A DNA stretch of 38,321 nt, from contig MGST01000211.1 of the NCBI GenBank assembly GCA_001798605.1, positions 1 to 38,321 on the forward strand. The letters run 5' to 3'. Below the pieces are notes generated by a model. It made no database searches. It worked only from the letters and a program-made list of their open reading frames with translations, and was not told where the DNA came from. Below, one piece after another: positions 1 through 6,921 of the stretch. Each line of letters starts with the position of its first letter. Within the stretch, counting starts at the first letter, position 1. This DNA is from Deltaproteobacteria bacterium RIFOXYA12_FULL_58_15 (GTDB lineage: Bacteria; Myxococcota; XYA12-FULL-58-9). The translations under genes were made by a program, and so were the position numbers.

Positions 1-144
1 ACCACCCGTGTCTTGGATGAGAACGCCGCACAGCGGGTCCAAGGCAATCAGGGCGATGACGTCCCTGATTTCGTCGTTGGTGAGGACTCCTTTGGCCGCC
101 TTCATGAACGGCTTTGTTTCCACCACGGTCATCATTTGAGCCAT
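1..144 (-). CDS. RelE/HigB-type toxin, N-terminal part (runs off the left edge)
   Basis: The reading frame begins at 144 on the minus strand (MAQMMTVVETKPF...) and is open to base 1, giving 48 residues. The pattern V-V-E-T-x-x-F, then a Lys/Ala-rich helix with L-T-N-D-E, then I-A-L-D-P-L-C-G-V-L-I-x-D-T-G-G matches the start of the RelE-superfamily mRNA interferases of the HigB/COG4737 type, which usually read like E-T-P-x-F ... L-x-x-x-P-x-x-G-x-x-I-x-G-T-G-G. Such toxins are about 110 residues long and are normally followed by an HTH antitoxin, which would lie outside the window. ATG at 144, 135 or 132 could each start it, and none has a clear Shine-Dalgarno sequence. The palindrome pair just upstream (149-189) supports an autoregulated operon. 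The catalytic residues are not in view, so activity cannot be judged. Confidence 0.6.
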   Translation of the reverse strand, partial: MAQMMTVVETKPFMKAAKGVLTNDEIRDVIALIALDPLCGVLIQDTGG

Positions 145-148
145 TTTT

Positions 149-189
149 ACACCATTGGTGTGCTTTGTCGATAAATACACCAATGGTGT
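149..189. promoter_or_regulatory. paired palindromic operator of the toxin operon
   Basis: ACACCATTGGTGT at 149-161 and its exact reverse complement ACACCAATGGTGT at 177-189 each form a 6-base-arm palindrome around one central base. Their centres are 28 bases apart. They sit immediately upstream of the toxin start at 144, the last base of the first site being 5 bases away. Two phased palindromes overlapping the promoter are typical of HTH antitoxin operators, so I infer autorepression by an antitoxin encoded further left. Confidence 0.6.
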
Positions 190-428
190 TTTTATTGGGG
201 CGAACCATGTGAAGATTTAGAGCAATGGCTCGACGATGCGTTGGCCGACCCGTCGAGTTGAAATTCACGACTGTTCGCGGCTACGACCACCGCCGAACTT
301 GAAGGGCAAATCGTTTCTGTACAACCCGGACGCTTTCGCACCCCGGCCCCCCTCGGATCTCCGCAAGAAACGCGCTATAAAGCTCGCTCAACCGCCCATG
401 CCCAGAACCCATGCTTTTTGGAGGTCTC

Positions 429-1499
429 ATGCAGAAGGCGCTCATTACTGGAATCACCGGCCAAGACGGGTCGTACTTGGCGGAGTTTTTGCTCGACAAG
501 GGTTATGAAGTTCACGGCATCATACGGCGATCGGCGAGTTTCAACACGGAGAGGATTGACCACCTTTATAGAGATCCCCATGACACCGCGGCGCGGTTGT
601 TTTTGCATTATGGGGATTTGGCCGATGGGACGGGGTTGCGGCGGATTCTCGAGAAGGTTGGGCCCGACGAGATCTACAACCTCGGGGCGCAGTCCCATGT
701 GAAGGTGTCCTTTGAGCAGCCGGAGTATACGGCGGATGTTGTGGGGGTTGGAACCTTGCGGCTGTTGGAGGTTGTGCGCGACCATATCGATGGCCATGGG
801 TCGGGCAAGGGCAAGGGCAAGGCCAAGGTGGTGCGGGTCTATCAGGCCGGATCTTCGGAGATGTATGGGGCGACTGCGCCGCCGCAGAACGAAGACAGTC
901 CGTTTTATCCGCGCAGTCCGTATGCGGTCAGTAAGGTTGCGGCCCACTTCTATGGCGTCAATTATCGTGAGGCCTATGGCATGTTTGTCGCCAATGGGAT
1001 TCTGTTCAATCATGAGTCGCCCCGGCGCGGGGAGACGTTTGTGACGCGCAAGATCACGCGGGCGGCGACCCGCATCAAGCTTGGCCTGCAGAGCAAGATG
1101 TTTCTTGGCAATCTCGAGGCGCGGCGCGACTGGGGGTTTGCCGGGGATTATGTCGAAGCCATGTGGCGGATGTTGCAGCACCCGACCCCCGAGACGTTTG
1201 TCGTGGCGACGGGGGAGTCGCACAGTGTGCGCGAGTTTGTGCAAGCGGTGTTTGGCAAACTGGGGCTCGATTGGCAGAAACATGTTGAGATTGATCCACG
1301 CTATTTTCGGCCAACCGAAGTTGATGATCTGCAGGGCGATGCAACCAAGGCTCGTGAGCTTCTTGGGTGGCAGCCCCGGACGACGTTTGCCGAGCTGGTC
1401 GACATGATGGTCGAAGCGGATCTGGAATTGGCGCGACAAGAGAAGACCTTGAAAGACGCCGGCCACCATGTGCCGCGTCGCGGGCGGGCCAATGACTGA
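429..1499 (+). CDS. gmd: GDP-mannose 4,6-dehydratase
   Basis: A 356-residue extended short-chain dehydrogenase that converts GDP-D-mannose to GDP-4-keto-6-deoxy-D-mannose, the first step to GDP-L-fucose and related deoxysugars used in polysaccharide and LPS. The N-terminus has the Rossmann motif [10 protein letters not shown] (residues 8-17). The Q-A-G-S-S-E-M-Y-G segment supplies the catalytic Glu, and S-P-Y-A-V-S-K-V carries the Tyr/Lys pair. [15 protein letters not shown] is the family signature. Length is normal. I choose ATG 429 because GGAGG lies at 420-424; an in-frame ATG at 411 precedes that site. The gene overlaps fcl by 8 bases (ATGACTGA), so the two are co-translated. Bases 190-428 upstream hold only a TATAAA at 376-381 as a weak promoter candidate. 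Confidence 0.95.
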   Translation: MQKALITGITGQDGSYLAEFLLDKGYEVHGIIRRSASFNTERIDHLYRDPHDTAARLFLHYGDLADGTGLRRILEKVGPDEIYNLGAQSHVKVSFEQPEYTADVVGVGTLRLLEVVRDHIDGHGSGKGKGKAKVVRVYQAGSSEMYGATAPPQNEDSPFYPRSPYAVSKVAAHFYGVNYREAYGMFVANGILFNHESPRRGETFVTRKITRAATRIKLGLQSKMFLGNLEARRDWGFAGDYVEAMWRMLQHPTPETFVVATGESHSVREFVQAVFGKLGLDWQKHVEIDPRYFRPTEVDDLQGDATKARELLGWQPRTTFAELVDMMVEADLELARQEKTLKDAGHHVPRRGRAND

Positions 1500-2445
1500 T
1501 CGAATGATTGCGAGTAGCAAGATTTGTGTGGCGGGCTACAAAGGGCTGGTGGGCTCTGCCATCGTTCGCAGACTTCGGAGCGGCGGGTTTGCCAATCTCT
1601 TGCTGATTGATCGGGGGGAGGTCGATCTCACCGATCAGCGGGCAGTGCGCGAGCTGTTTGCCCGCGAGAAACCGGAATACGTGTTTCTTGCCGCGGCGCG
1701 AGTCGGTGGGATACTGGCCAACTCCACCCATCCCGCAGATTTCATTCGCGACAACCTGTTGATTCAGACCCATGTGATCGACGCTGCCCACACCCATGGG
1801 GTGACCAAGCTCCTTTTTCTCGGTTCGTCGTGCATCTATCCCAAGGATGCGCCACAGCCGATGAAGGAAGAGCATCTGCTCACCGGTCCTTTGGAGCCCA
1901 CCAACGAGTGGTATGCCATCGCCAAAATTGCCGGCATCAAGTTGGTCCAGGCCCTGCGCAAGCAACATGGCTTCTGTGGTATTTCGCTGATGCCGACCAA
2001 TTTGTATGGCCCCGGTGACAACTTCGACGTCACCTCTTCCCATGTGCTGCCGGCGCTTCTGCGTCGTTTCGACGACGCCAAACGGGCAGGGGCAAGTGAG
2101 CTCGTGGTGTGGGGGACCGGGGCGCCTCGGCGCGAGTTTCTGCACGTCGACGATCTGGCCGATGCGGCGGTGTTCCTCATGCAGCAATACGATGACGAGG
2201 AGATCATCAATGTCGGGGTCGGTGAGGACCTGAGCATCGCCGAGTTGGCGGGGCTCGTGCGCGAGGTGGTTGGCTTTTCGGGCGAGATTGCCTTTGACAT
2301 CACCAAGCCCGATGGGACCCCACGCAAGCTCCTCGATGTTTCGCGTCTGCATGCCCAGGGGTGGACAGCCAAGATTGCTCTTGCCGATGGCGTCGCCTCC
2401 ACCTACCAGTGGTACCTCGAGAATGTTGCCCAAATGCGGGGATAA
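1492..2445 (+). CDS. fcl: GDP-L-fucose synthase (epimerase/reductase)
   Basis: A 317-residue NADPH-dependent enzyme that epimerises and reduces GDP-4-keto-6-deoxymannose to GDP-L-fucose. Motifs seen: the nucleotide-binding [10 protein letters not shown] near the N-terminus; S-S-C-I-Y-P with the catalytic Ser/Cys; Y-A-I-A-K-I-A-G with the Tyr/Lys pair; and [11 protein letters not shown]. These separate it from GDP-rhamnose reductases. The start is ATG 1492, which overlaps the gmd stop; ATG 1504 is a shorter option and ATG 1468 would add a non-homologous extension. The product probably feeds envelope glycans. No transferase or transporter for the sugar is adjacent, the nearest glycosyltransferase being at 32606-33868. 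Confidence 0.93.
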   Translation: MTDRMIASSKICVAGYKGLVGSAIVRRLRSGGFANLLLIDRGEVDLTDQRAVRELFAREKPEYVFLAAARVGGILANSTHPADFIRDNLLIQTHVIDAAHTHGVTKLLFLGSSCIYPKDAPQPMKEEHLLTGPLEPTNEWYAIAKIAGIKLVQALRKQHGFCGISLMPTNLYGPGDNFDVTSSHVLPALLRRFDDAKRAGASELVVWGTGAPRREFLHVDDLADAAVFLMQQYDDEEIINVGVGEDLSIAELAGLVREVVGFSGEIAFDITKPDGTPRKLLDVSRLHAQGWTAKIALADGVASTYQWYLENVAQMRG

Positions 2446-2973
2446 GGTGGGCGACGGTCATGGGCAGGTCACTGTCCCATTGATCGAAGAGCTGCACCGT
2501 CTCGGAGACGACATCACCAGAAATAGAAGGGTGCCAAGTCGGCGTGACAGTCTTTCCGCCAAAAGGCGACGACTCGGCAAAGGCAAGGCGTGTGGCAGGG
2601 ATCGGCGGTTTCTCCACCGTGATGGTCGGTCCGAGGAAGTCCTGCTGTCCGGGCCCACCGAGACTCTCCCAGTCGTGCCCAAGGATGGAGTCCTCATCGA
2701 TAACGTCGAGCCGCAGAGTGCCATCGCCGTCGCCGGTGTTGACCGTGACGGCGTATGCATCGCCTGAGCCGGAAACATTTGTGATCGCAGCCCCCACGAT
2801 GCCCGTCGCGGTGAGCCCCATGTCGCTGAGATCGGTGTTCGTGACCGGCTCGTCGAAATGGATGGTGAACGTGGTGGCCGCAGCGGACACGGCGCGACTT
2901 CCTCTGGGACAGAAGAGAAGCGTACTCGGCCGCAGCCGGCCAACAACAGCACTGCCATGCATCCAGAACGCAT
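2446..2973 (-). pseudogene. frameshifted and truncated lipoprotein with an Ig-like module
   Basis: From ATG 2973 (AGGAAG just upstream) the frame reads MRSGCMAVLLLAGC, a compact lipoprotein signal with an L-A-G-C lipobox, then loses sense. In the adjacent minus-strand frame, from about 2890 down to about 2530, lies a clear secreted Ig-like module: F-T-I-H-F-D-E-P-V-T, then V-S-G-S-G-x-A-Y-A-V-T-V-N-T-G-D-G-D-G-T-L, then L-G-G-P-G and P-T-I-T-V-E-K. This pattern belongs to Big/SwmB-like repeats of surface proteins. One frameshift near 2890-2910 would join signal and module. The second frame continues open antisense into the end of fcl (to 2300), where it loses family character, so the 3' end also looks truncated. 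A sequencing error at the junction is the alternative for the frameshift. Confidence 0.55.
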
Positions 2974-3302
2974 CTTCCTGCCTTTATGGCCCAATCGGTC
3001 GATTTGAGAAACCCAATTCTACAGCCCGGTTCGGCGACACGCAGCCCGCGCCACCATCGGCACCATCGGCCCGGTTCCTGCCTGCCGCACAAGAACGGCC
3101 GGCTCGCCCCGCTGAAACGGGCGTAGGTATGGAGGAGCACAAGGTTCCGCTCCACTCGTTTGCCGTTGATCGCGAATAATCCACCATCTATAAATGTCAA
3201 CGCCCCGTCCACCGGGGTTGTGAGGTTTCTTGCGGGTGGCTGGGTGGGGAACGTCGCTTGGAGAATTGGCTCACTCGAGGATCAGATAACCAGGAGGTCA
3301 TC
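2974..3302. other. intergenic, 329 bases
   Basis: This divergent gap separates the broken lipoprotein (minus) from the exported protein at 3303 (plus). It holds the minus-strand promoter candidate at 3173-3200 and the AGGAGG ribosome site at 3292-3297. The frames open here have no recognisable protein character, and I see no RNA gene. Confidence 0.5.
3173..3200 (-). promoter_or_regulatory. candidate promoter upstream of the broken lipoprotein
   Basis: On the minus strand, TTGACA (3200-3195, a perfect -35) is followed after 16 bases by TATTCG (3178-3173, weak -10). It points at the lipoprotein remnant starting at 2973, about 200 bases away. No other gene would use it. Confidence 0.3.
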
Positions 3303-4535
3303 GTGAAGATCCCGTTGCTTCTTGCGTTGCTGCTCGCTTCTACTCCAGCGAGTGCCGCGACCAAAATCACCAAGAGCGACTTTCAGCGCCTATCAGCGCG
3401 TTCGCTCAACATCGTCAATTACTTTCAAAGTGTGCACACCTTCGACGCGCATGGGATCTTTGATCTCGATTATCGTGTTTCCACCGGATTTCTGGTGCCA
3501 ACGACCACCGGGGAGATCGCCGTCGATAGCTTCAACGCCAAACTGCTTGGCTATTTCCCCGTGTTCTACGGTGACAGCTGGGGAGTGAATGTGTTCTTTG
3601 GTGCCGAAGTCGTCGGTATGGGTGAGGCCGGTGAGTTTCGTCCGTGGGTCCTTGGGGGCGACGATGACGATATCGATTTTCGGGTCAACACCGGTCAGAA
3701 CATACTTGGCGCTGACTTCTCCGTCCTCAATCGTCGCCTACACTATACTTTGGCGACCATCGGCACGGTGGCCTACGGTCTTGGGGCGGGCGATGACTTC
3801 GAACCGACCCTGAAGACGCCCGGCATCAGTGTCATCCCAGGCACCGGAGAGAGCGCCGATGCTGAGATTCGGCGCTCGTGGCATACGATTACTTACGATC
3901 AATACCGCTTCACATTTCTCACCGACGAAGGACTGTTGAGCGCCCCAGACTATCTCAGCATTGGGCTCGACCAGGTCACGCCGGTGGTGGCCGGCCTCAC
4001 GGGTTACGAGATGCCGTTTAGGCTCTCGACCTCCTTCAATTTCTACAGCGCCGGCGCCAATGTTTTCAACACAGATTCGTCGAGCTTCGCGCACGCCATC
4101 TACGCAACGCGCATCCTCGAGCACCTCGCCACGTTCGTCGAGTACTCTATTGTTCCATTTCAACTCAACGAGGCGCGCCTCGAGGCCAATATCAACATTG
4201 GTTTCGGCGACGAAGGCGTTACCATCACCGGCGCGACCCTGGATACCTCGGGGGAGCGACTTCGCGGCGAGAAATTGCAGATGCTCAACGTAGGTGGTTC
4301 GCTACGGGCCTCCGCCTACCGGACAGTCGTTGGTGAGGTTCTGTTTGGTGGCCTCGGTCAGGCATTCGCCAATCTCGCCATTTTGGATGATGGCAACTCG
4401 CGGTTTCACGACTTCTTCTTTGTGATGGAATACGGTCGCCAGTACTCGGAGACGGCTCGACAACTGTTTGGCTTCGCCGGCGAGAACACCTACCGCCTCA
4501 AGATTCTCTACCGCTACACCATCCCACAAGGTTGA
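3303..4535 (+). CDS. exported beta-rich protein of unknown function, possibly outer membrane
   Basis: A 410-residue protein starting at GTG 3303, chosen because AGGAGG sits at 3292-3297 and the next residues form a clean signal peptide (VKIPLLLALLLASTPASA, cleavage after A-S-A). An in-frame ATG at 3258 would put the hydrophobic stretch 20 residues in. The mature part is rich in alternating hydrophobic/aromatic strands and Gly-turns, ends in a strand (L-K-I-L-Y-R-Y-T-I-P), and has an Asp tract (G-D-D-D-D) near residue 120. I recognise no enzyme motif. The composition suggests a beta-barrel or a periplasmic beta-protein, but the C-terminus lacks the classical terminal Phe. It is transcribed alone and ends against vapC with a hairpin between. 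Confidence 0.8.
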   Translation: MKIPLLLALLLASTPASAATKITKSDFQRLSARSLNIVNYFQSVHTFDAHGIFDLDYRVSTGFLVPTTTGEIAVDSFNAKLLGYFPVFYGDSWGVNVFFGAEVVGMGEAGEFRPWVLGGDDDDIDFRVNTGQNILGADFSVLNRRLHYTLATIGTVAYGLGAGDDFEPTLKTPGISVIPGTGESADAEIRRSWHTITYDQYRFTFLTDEGLLSAPDYLSIGLDQVTPVVAGLTGYEMPFRLSTSFNFYSAGANVFNTDSSSFAHAIYATRILEHLATFVEYSIVPFQLNEARLEANINIGFGDEGVTITGATLDTSGERLRGEKLQMLNVGGSLRASAYRTVVGEVLFGGLGQAFANLAILDDGNSRFHDFFFVMEYGRQYSETARQLFGFAGENTYRLKILYRYTIPQG

Positions 4536-4572
4536 GTTAGCGCTTTGAGGTCCGTCGTTCAGGTTTCAGGTC

Positions 4573-4616
4573 GACGGTGCCGGCAAAGTTGGCGCCGGCA
4601 AAACCGGGACACCGTC
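4573..4616. terminator. nested hairpin between convergent genes
   Basis: GACGGTG (4573-4579) pairs perfectly with CACCGTC (4610-4616). Inside it, TGCCGGC (4578-4584) pairs with GCCGGCA (4594-4600). It lies between the stop of the exported protein (4535) and the stop of vapC (4624). There is no proper T-run, so it may act as a weak bidirectional terminator or an mRNA 3' stabiliser. Confidence 0.45.
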
Positions 4617-4623
4617 TTGCGTT

Positions 4624-5010
4624 TCACACCGTCAGAACGTCGGTTTGAGAGAAGTCATTGCCTTTGTAGAGAAGGGGCTCCCCCGTGCGCATCGCCAGTG
4701 CATAGGCACAACAATCGCCGAGGTTGAGGGCCGCGGGGTGACGCCCCTTGCCAAATCGTTCGTAGGCTTTGCGTGCCAAGGAGACTTGCTCGCAATCCAT
4801 GCCGACCTGTTCAATGCGACCTTGGTGCAATAACAGGTCGAGCTCACGGGCACCGGATGGCCCCTTTTTGGCGACAATCACAACGCCACACTCGAGCTCC
4901 GCAAATGCCGCGATGAGTCGTTTGGAATCACCGGCGATGGCTTCGATGAATTCGTCTGCTCGGGGTTCACCGAGGAGAATGGCAAGAATCGCAGAAGTGT
5001 CGATGACCAT
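4624..5010 (-). CDS. vapC: VapC-type PIN-domain ribonuclease toxin
   Basis: A 128-residue PIN-domain protein, a Mg2+-dependent RNase that in this family cuts tRNA or rRNA. It opens with M-V-I-D-T-S-A-I-L-A-I-L (first acidic residue D4), has E-L-E-C-G in the middle, N-L-G-D-C-C-A-Y-A-L-A with the later Asp, and G-E-P-L-L-Y-K-G-N-D-F near the end. All four acidic positions expected of an active PIN domain appear to be present. The length is typical. Its ATG directly follows the vapB stop (TGA-ATG), so the pair is co-translated and the toxin is presumably neutralised by VapB. No sign of decay. Confidence 0.9.
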   Translation of the reverse strand: MVIDTSAILAILLGEPRADEFIEAIAGDSKRLIAAFAELECGVVIVAKKGPSGARELDLLLHQGRIEQVGMDCEQVSLARKAYERFGKGRHPAALNLGDCCAYALAMRTGEPLLYKGNDFSQTDVLTV

Positions 5011-5268
5011 TCAGTCCCCAAACGTACCGTCTCGATTGTACCCCAGGATTTCATCGGTTGGGCGAGAATCCAAATCGGGCAAATCGCTGCAGCGCAGCGA
5101 AATCTCTTTGAGGGCATCCACCACATCAGGCACACGACGCTGCCCATTGATTCGCTCCAACCGCTCTTTCAATGCGACAATGACCGCACGCGTCATGGTT
5201 TCACCCGTCCGTTTGGCCACCTCCGCAGCCAATTGCTCAGCCTCGATGTTCTTGATGCTCAACCCCAT
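5011..5268 (-). CDS. vapB: VapB-type antitoxin
   Basis: An 85-residue antitoxin of the Rv0623/PSK family. M-G-L-S-I-K-N-I-E-A-E-Q-L-A-A-E-V-A-K-R-T-G-E-T is the ribbon-helix-helix DNA-binding N-terminus, followed by a T-R-A-V-I-V-A-L-K-E-R-L-E-R helix and an acidic, Asp-rich C-terminal tail that would wrap the toxin. The start at ATG 5268 is preferred: AGGTGG lies 8 bases upstream, and the Met at 5280 adds a non-family extension. It precedes vapC on the same strand with no gap, and should repress their shared promoter at 5291-5319. Confidence 0.87.
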   Translation of the reverse strand: MGLSIKNIEAEQLAAEVAKRTGETMTRAVIVALKERLERINGQRRVPDVVDALKEISLRCSDLPDLDSRPTDEILGYNRDGTFGD

Positions 5269-5290
5269 GATGCAAACCACCTATATGGGT

Positions 5291-5319
5291 AGAATGAACC
5301 ATTATTGCTCTGTCGTCAA
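5291..5319 (-). promoter_or_regulatory. candidate vapBC promoter
   Basis: On the minus strand TTGACG (5319-5314) and CATTCT (5296-5291) are 17 bases apart, the optimal spacing, and transcription would start about 16 bases before the vapB ATG. The -10 is poor (3 of 6), as expected for a repressed toxin-antitoxin operon. Confidence 0.4.
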
Positions 5320-5333
5320 TGCGGTTGTTGGGC

Positions 5334-5360
5334 AAGTTTGGAAAGTTTGGAAAGTTTGGG
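5334..5360. repeat. three tandem copies of a 9-base unit
   Basis: AAGTTTGGA, AAGTTTGGA and AAGTTTGGG follow each other exactly, with a degenerate fourth copy after them. It lies in the non-coding stretch between the vapBC promoter and the small lipoprotein. The role is unknown; it may be simple slippage. Confidence 0.75.
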
Positions 5361-5418
5361 AAGGTTCCGACGCCGACACGGAGAAACCCACGACACACAG
5401 GTCGCGGGAGGCCGTGGG

Positions 5419-5700
5419 TCAGCAAGCGCCGTCTCCCGAACCTCCGATGCAGAGGCACCCAAAGCTATACTGACGATACATAGAGTGATATCCATTCTCG
5501 TAGCACAGCCCTCCCCAATCACAACTTTGATCGTAGTATATCGTGTAGCAGGGGTTTGCTTTCAATTGGTCCACAATTGACGAATCGCCGTCTTCGAGTT
5601 CCATTGTTTCGAAGTCGTCGATTGTTCCCTCGGAGCCGCATCCCACGAGCGCCATTCCGAGTCCTAATGTAACGAGAACCACGAGCTGCCTAATTTCCAT
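5419..5700 (-). CDS. small Cys-containing lipoprotein
   Basis: A 93-residue predicted lipoprotein starting at ATG 5700, with AGGAGA 4 bases upstream. M-E-I-R-Q-L-V-V-L-V-T-L-G-L-G-M-A-L-V-G-C is a signal II peptide (lipobox L-V-G-C, acylated Cys21). After an acidic linker (D-D-F-E-T-M-E-L-E-D-G-D) the mature part has six more Cys, Tyr-rich text (C-Y-T-I-Y-Y-D-Q-S-C-D-W-G-G-L-C-Y) and ends C-L-C-I-G-G-S-G-D-G-A-C. This suggests a small disulfide-bonded surface domain. It belongs to the lipoprotein-rich style of the whole window. Function unknown. Confidence 0.75.
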   Translation of the reverse strand: MEIRQLVVLVTLGLGMALVGCGSEGTIDDFETMELEDGDSSIVDQLKANPCYTIYYDQSCDWGGLCYENGYHSMYRQYSFGCLCIGGSGDGAC

Positions 5701-5985
5701 AAAGTCTCCTGTTTGTTGTCCGCTGTCCTATTTGCGATGGTGTAAGCACGATGTATGCCAGAGACGAAAAGTCTTCTCCGCCCAGGATTCGTTATCTTTT
5801 TTTGTTCTTCGTCATGGCACCCAGGAACAACAGGGCTCCACCAGGGAACAACAGCGTTCCACGGCCCTTGAGGGTCAAGTCCGACTGCTGCTCGAATCTT
5901 ACGAGCAAGCAAAAAGGATACGACAAGCTCGTATGGCTGCGCGGCAAAGCCCTTTTGTCATATGGTCTTTGTCATATGGCTTTTG

Positions 5986-6099
5986 TTGACCATTGATGAG
6001 TTGGCACGGAATCTGGACGAGCCGCTCACAGTGGCCACCCACGATGCACAACTTGCCCGCGCAGCCCTGGCCTCGGGCCTCGACGTTGTAGGGGTTTGA
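5986..6099 (+). pseudogene. C-terminal stub of a PIN-domain (VapC-like) toxin
   Basis: The plus-strand frame at 5986-6099 encodes 37 residues, L-T-I-D-E-L-A-R-N-L, then P-L-T-V-A-T-H-D-A-Q-L-A-R-A-A-L-A-S-G-L-D-V-V-G-V, then stop. T-H-D-x-x-L-A-x-A-A-x-x-x-G-x-x-V-V-G-V is the standard end of many PIN toxins, including the last conserved Asp. Everything before it (about 90 residues) is missing, and upstream codons show no PIN character. No antitoxin is adjacent. A direct repeat (TTTGTCATATGG at 5954-5965 and 5968-5979) lies at the break. Read as the remnant of a second toxin gene. Confidence 0.5.
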
Positions 6100-6201
6100 A
6101 CCGGTATAAAACGGTTTGAACTGGATATCTCTGTAGCTCCATTTGCGAGCCGACCTAAGTCGTGACGCGTTGCCGTTCACCCACCCGTGCTTAATTTCGC
6201 C

Positions 6202-6918
6202 TCAGAATGAATCCGACGCTAGCACCATCTTTGTCACGGTCGGAGACGGTCCGTGATCGTTCATCTGCTCTTTCATTTTTCGCGCGTACCTGCTTCTCTG
6301 TTTCATCTCGAAGCCACGGACGACCTCAGGTTCCCGTTCGCGATGGGCATGGATGTTTCTGGCACGGATGAAGTTGCCGGCTGCCCGAATCAACGTGAAG
6401 GGAAGCCGAATCAAGTAGAGACCTAGGTTATCAACGATGATCTGCAGGGCTCCGATCAAAATGTTGCCGGTGCCAGTGGAGCGCAACTCCTTGTTCTTGC
6501 CCTTCGCGACGACGCTCGCCGACACTTCAGCCGCACCCAACCCCATGCGGTGCCAACCGCCAAAAGGAGTGATCGCTATGAGGGAGCTGAGGGCGCGCTC
6601 GAGGACCCAGCCCGTCGCTTTTTTGGGGTTGCCAGTTTTGTTGGGGGCGACGTCAACACGCAGGCAGATGTCGGGTTTGTCTTGGTCCCAGACGTTGTAT
6701 CCATCCTGTGTTTCGTAGGTATCGCGAAGCTCGAGATGCAACCTGTGCATCATCGGCATGCGAAACTGTTTGCCGTGTGCGCCGCTTTTCTTCTCTACGA
6801 CCAGGCGCACTTCTGGAATACCGTGGTCTCGCGCGTATTGGGCTATGACGTCGTGGACGGCGCTGTCGATCTGTGACGAAGTGTCAACGTTGTCTTTGAG
6901 GGCAGATGTACCTTCCAT
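6202..6918 (-). CDS. uncharacterised protein, downstream partner of the EF-hand/clan-CD protein
   Basis: A 238-residue protein without a signal peptide that I cannot assign to a family. The first third is polar (S-A-V-H-D-V-I-A-Q-Y-A-R-D-H-G-I-P-E). The middle has R-L-H-L-E-L-R-D-T-Y-E-T and a Gly-rich stretch I-T-P-F-G-G-W-H-R-M-G-L-G-A-A-E-V-S-A-S-V-V. Then comes a hydrophobic helix, N-I-L-I-G-A-L-Q-I-I-V-D-N-L-G-L-Y-L-I-R-L-P-F, followed by a strongly basic tail (R-A-R-N-I-H-A-H-R-E-R-E, K-Q-R-S-R-Y-A-R-K-M-K). The ATG at 6918 is 3 bases after the stop of the upstream gene and has AAGGAA upstream, so the two form an operon. The hydrophobic helix plus basic tail would fit membrane association, but this is inference. 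Confidence 0.7.
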   Translation of the reverse strand: MEGTSALKDNVDTSSQIDSAVHDVIAQYARDHGIPEVRLVVEKKSGAHGKQFRMPMMHRLHLELRDTYETQDGYNVWDQDKPDICLRVDVAPNKTGNPKKATGWVLERALSSLIAITPFGGWHRMGLGAAEVSASVVAKGKNKELRSTGTGNILIGALQIIVDNLGLYLIRLPFTLIRAAGNFIRARNIHAHREREPEVVRGFEMKQRSRYARKMKEQMNDHGPSPTVTKMVLASDSF

Positions 6919-6921
6919 GAC

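Noticed and set aside
236-508. 90-codon open frame before and across the gmd start
   Set aside because: Basic, Pro-rich translation that overlaps the gmd ribosome site in another frame.
375-1520. Long open frame antisense to gmd (and a similar one, 1075-2433, antisense to fcl)
   Set aside because: Arg/Pro/His-rich translation with no domain; mirrors the codon bias of the well-supported plus-strand genes.
5237-5458. Open frame over the vapB start and the 9-base repeat
   Set aside because: Its P-N-F-P-N-F-P-N text is only the translated repeat; vapB fits much better.
5751-5985. Short open frames between the small lipoprotein and the PIN stub
   Set aside because: No domain, no ribosome site, and two frames compete equally; treated as non-coding.
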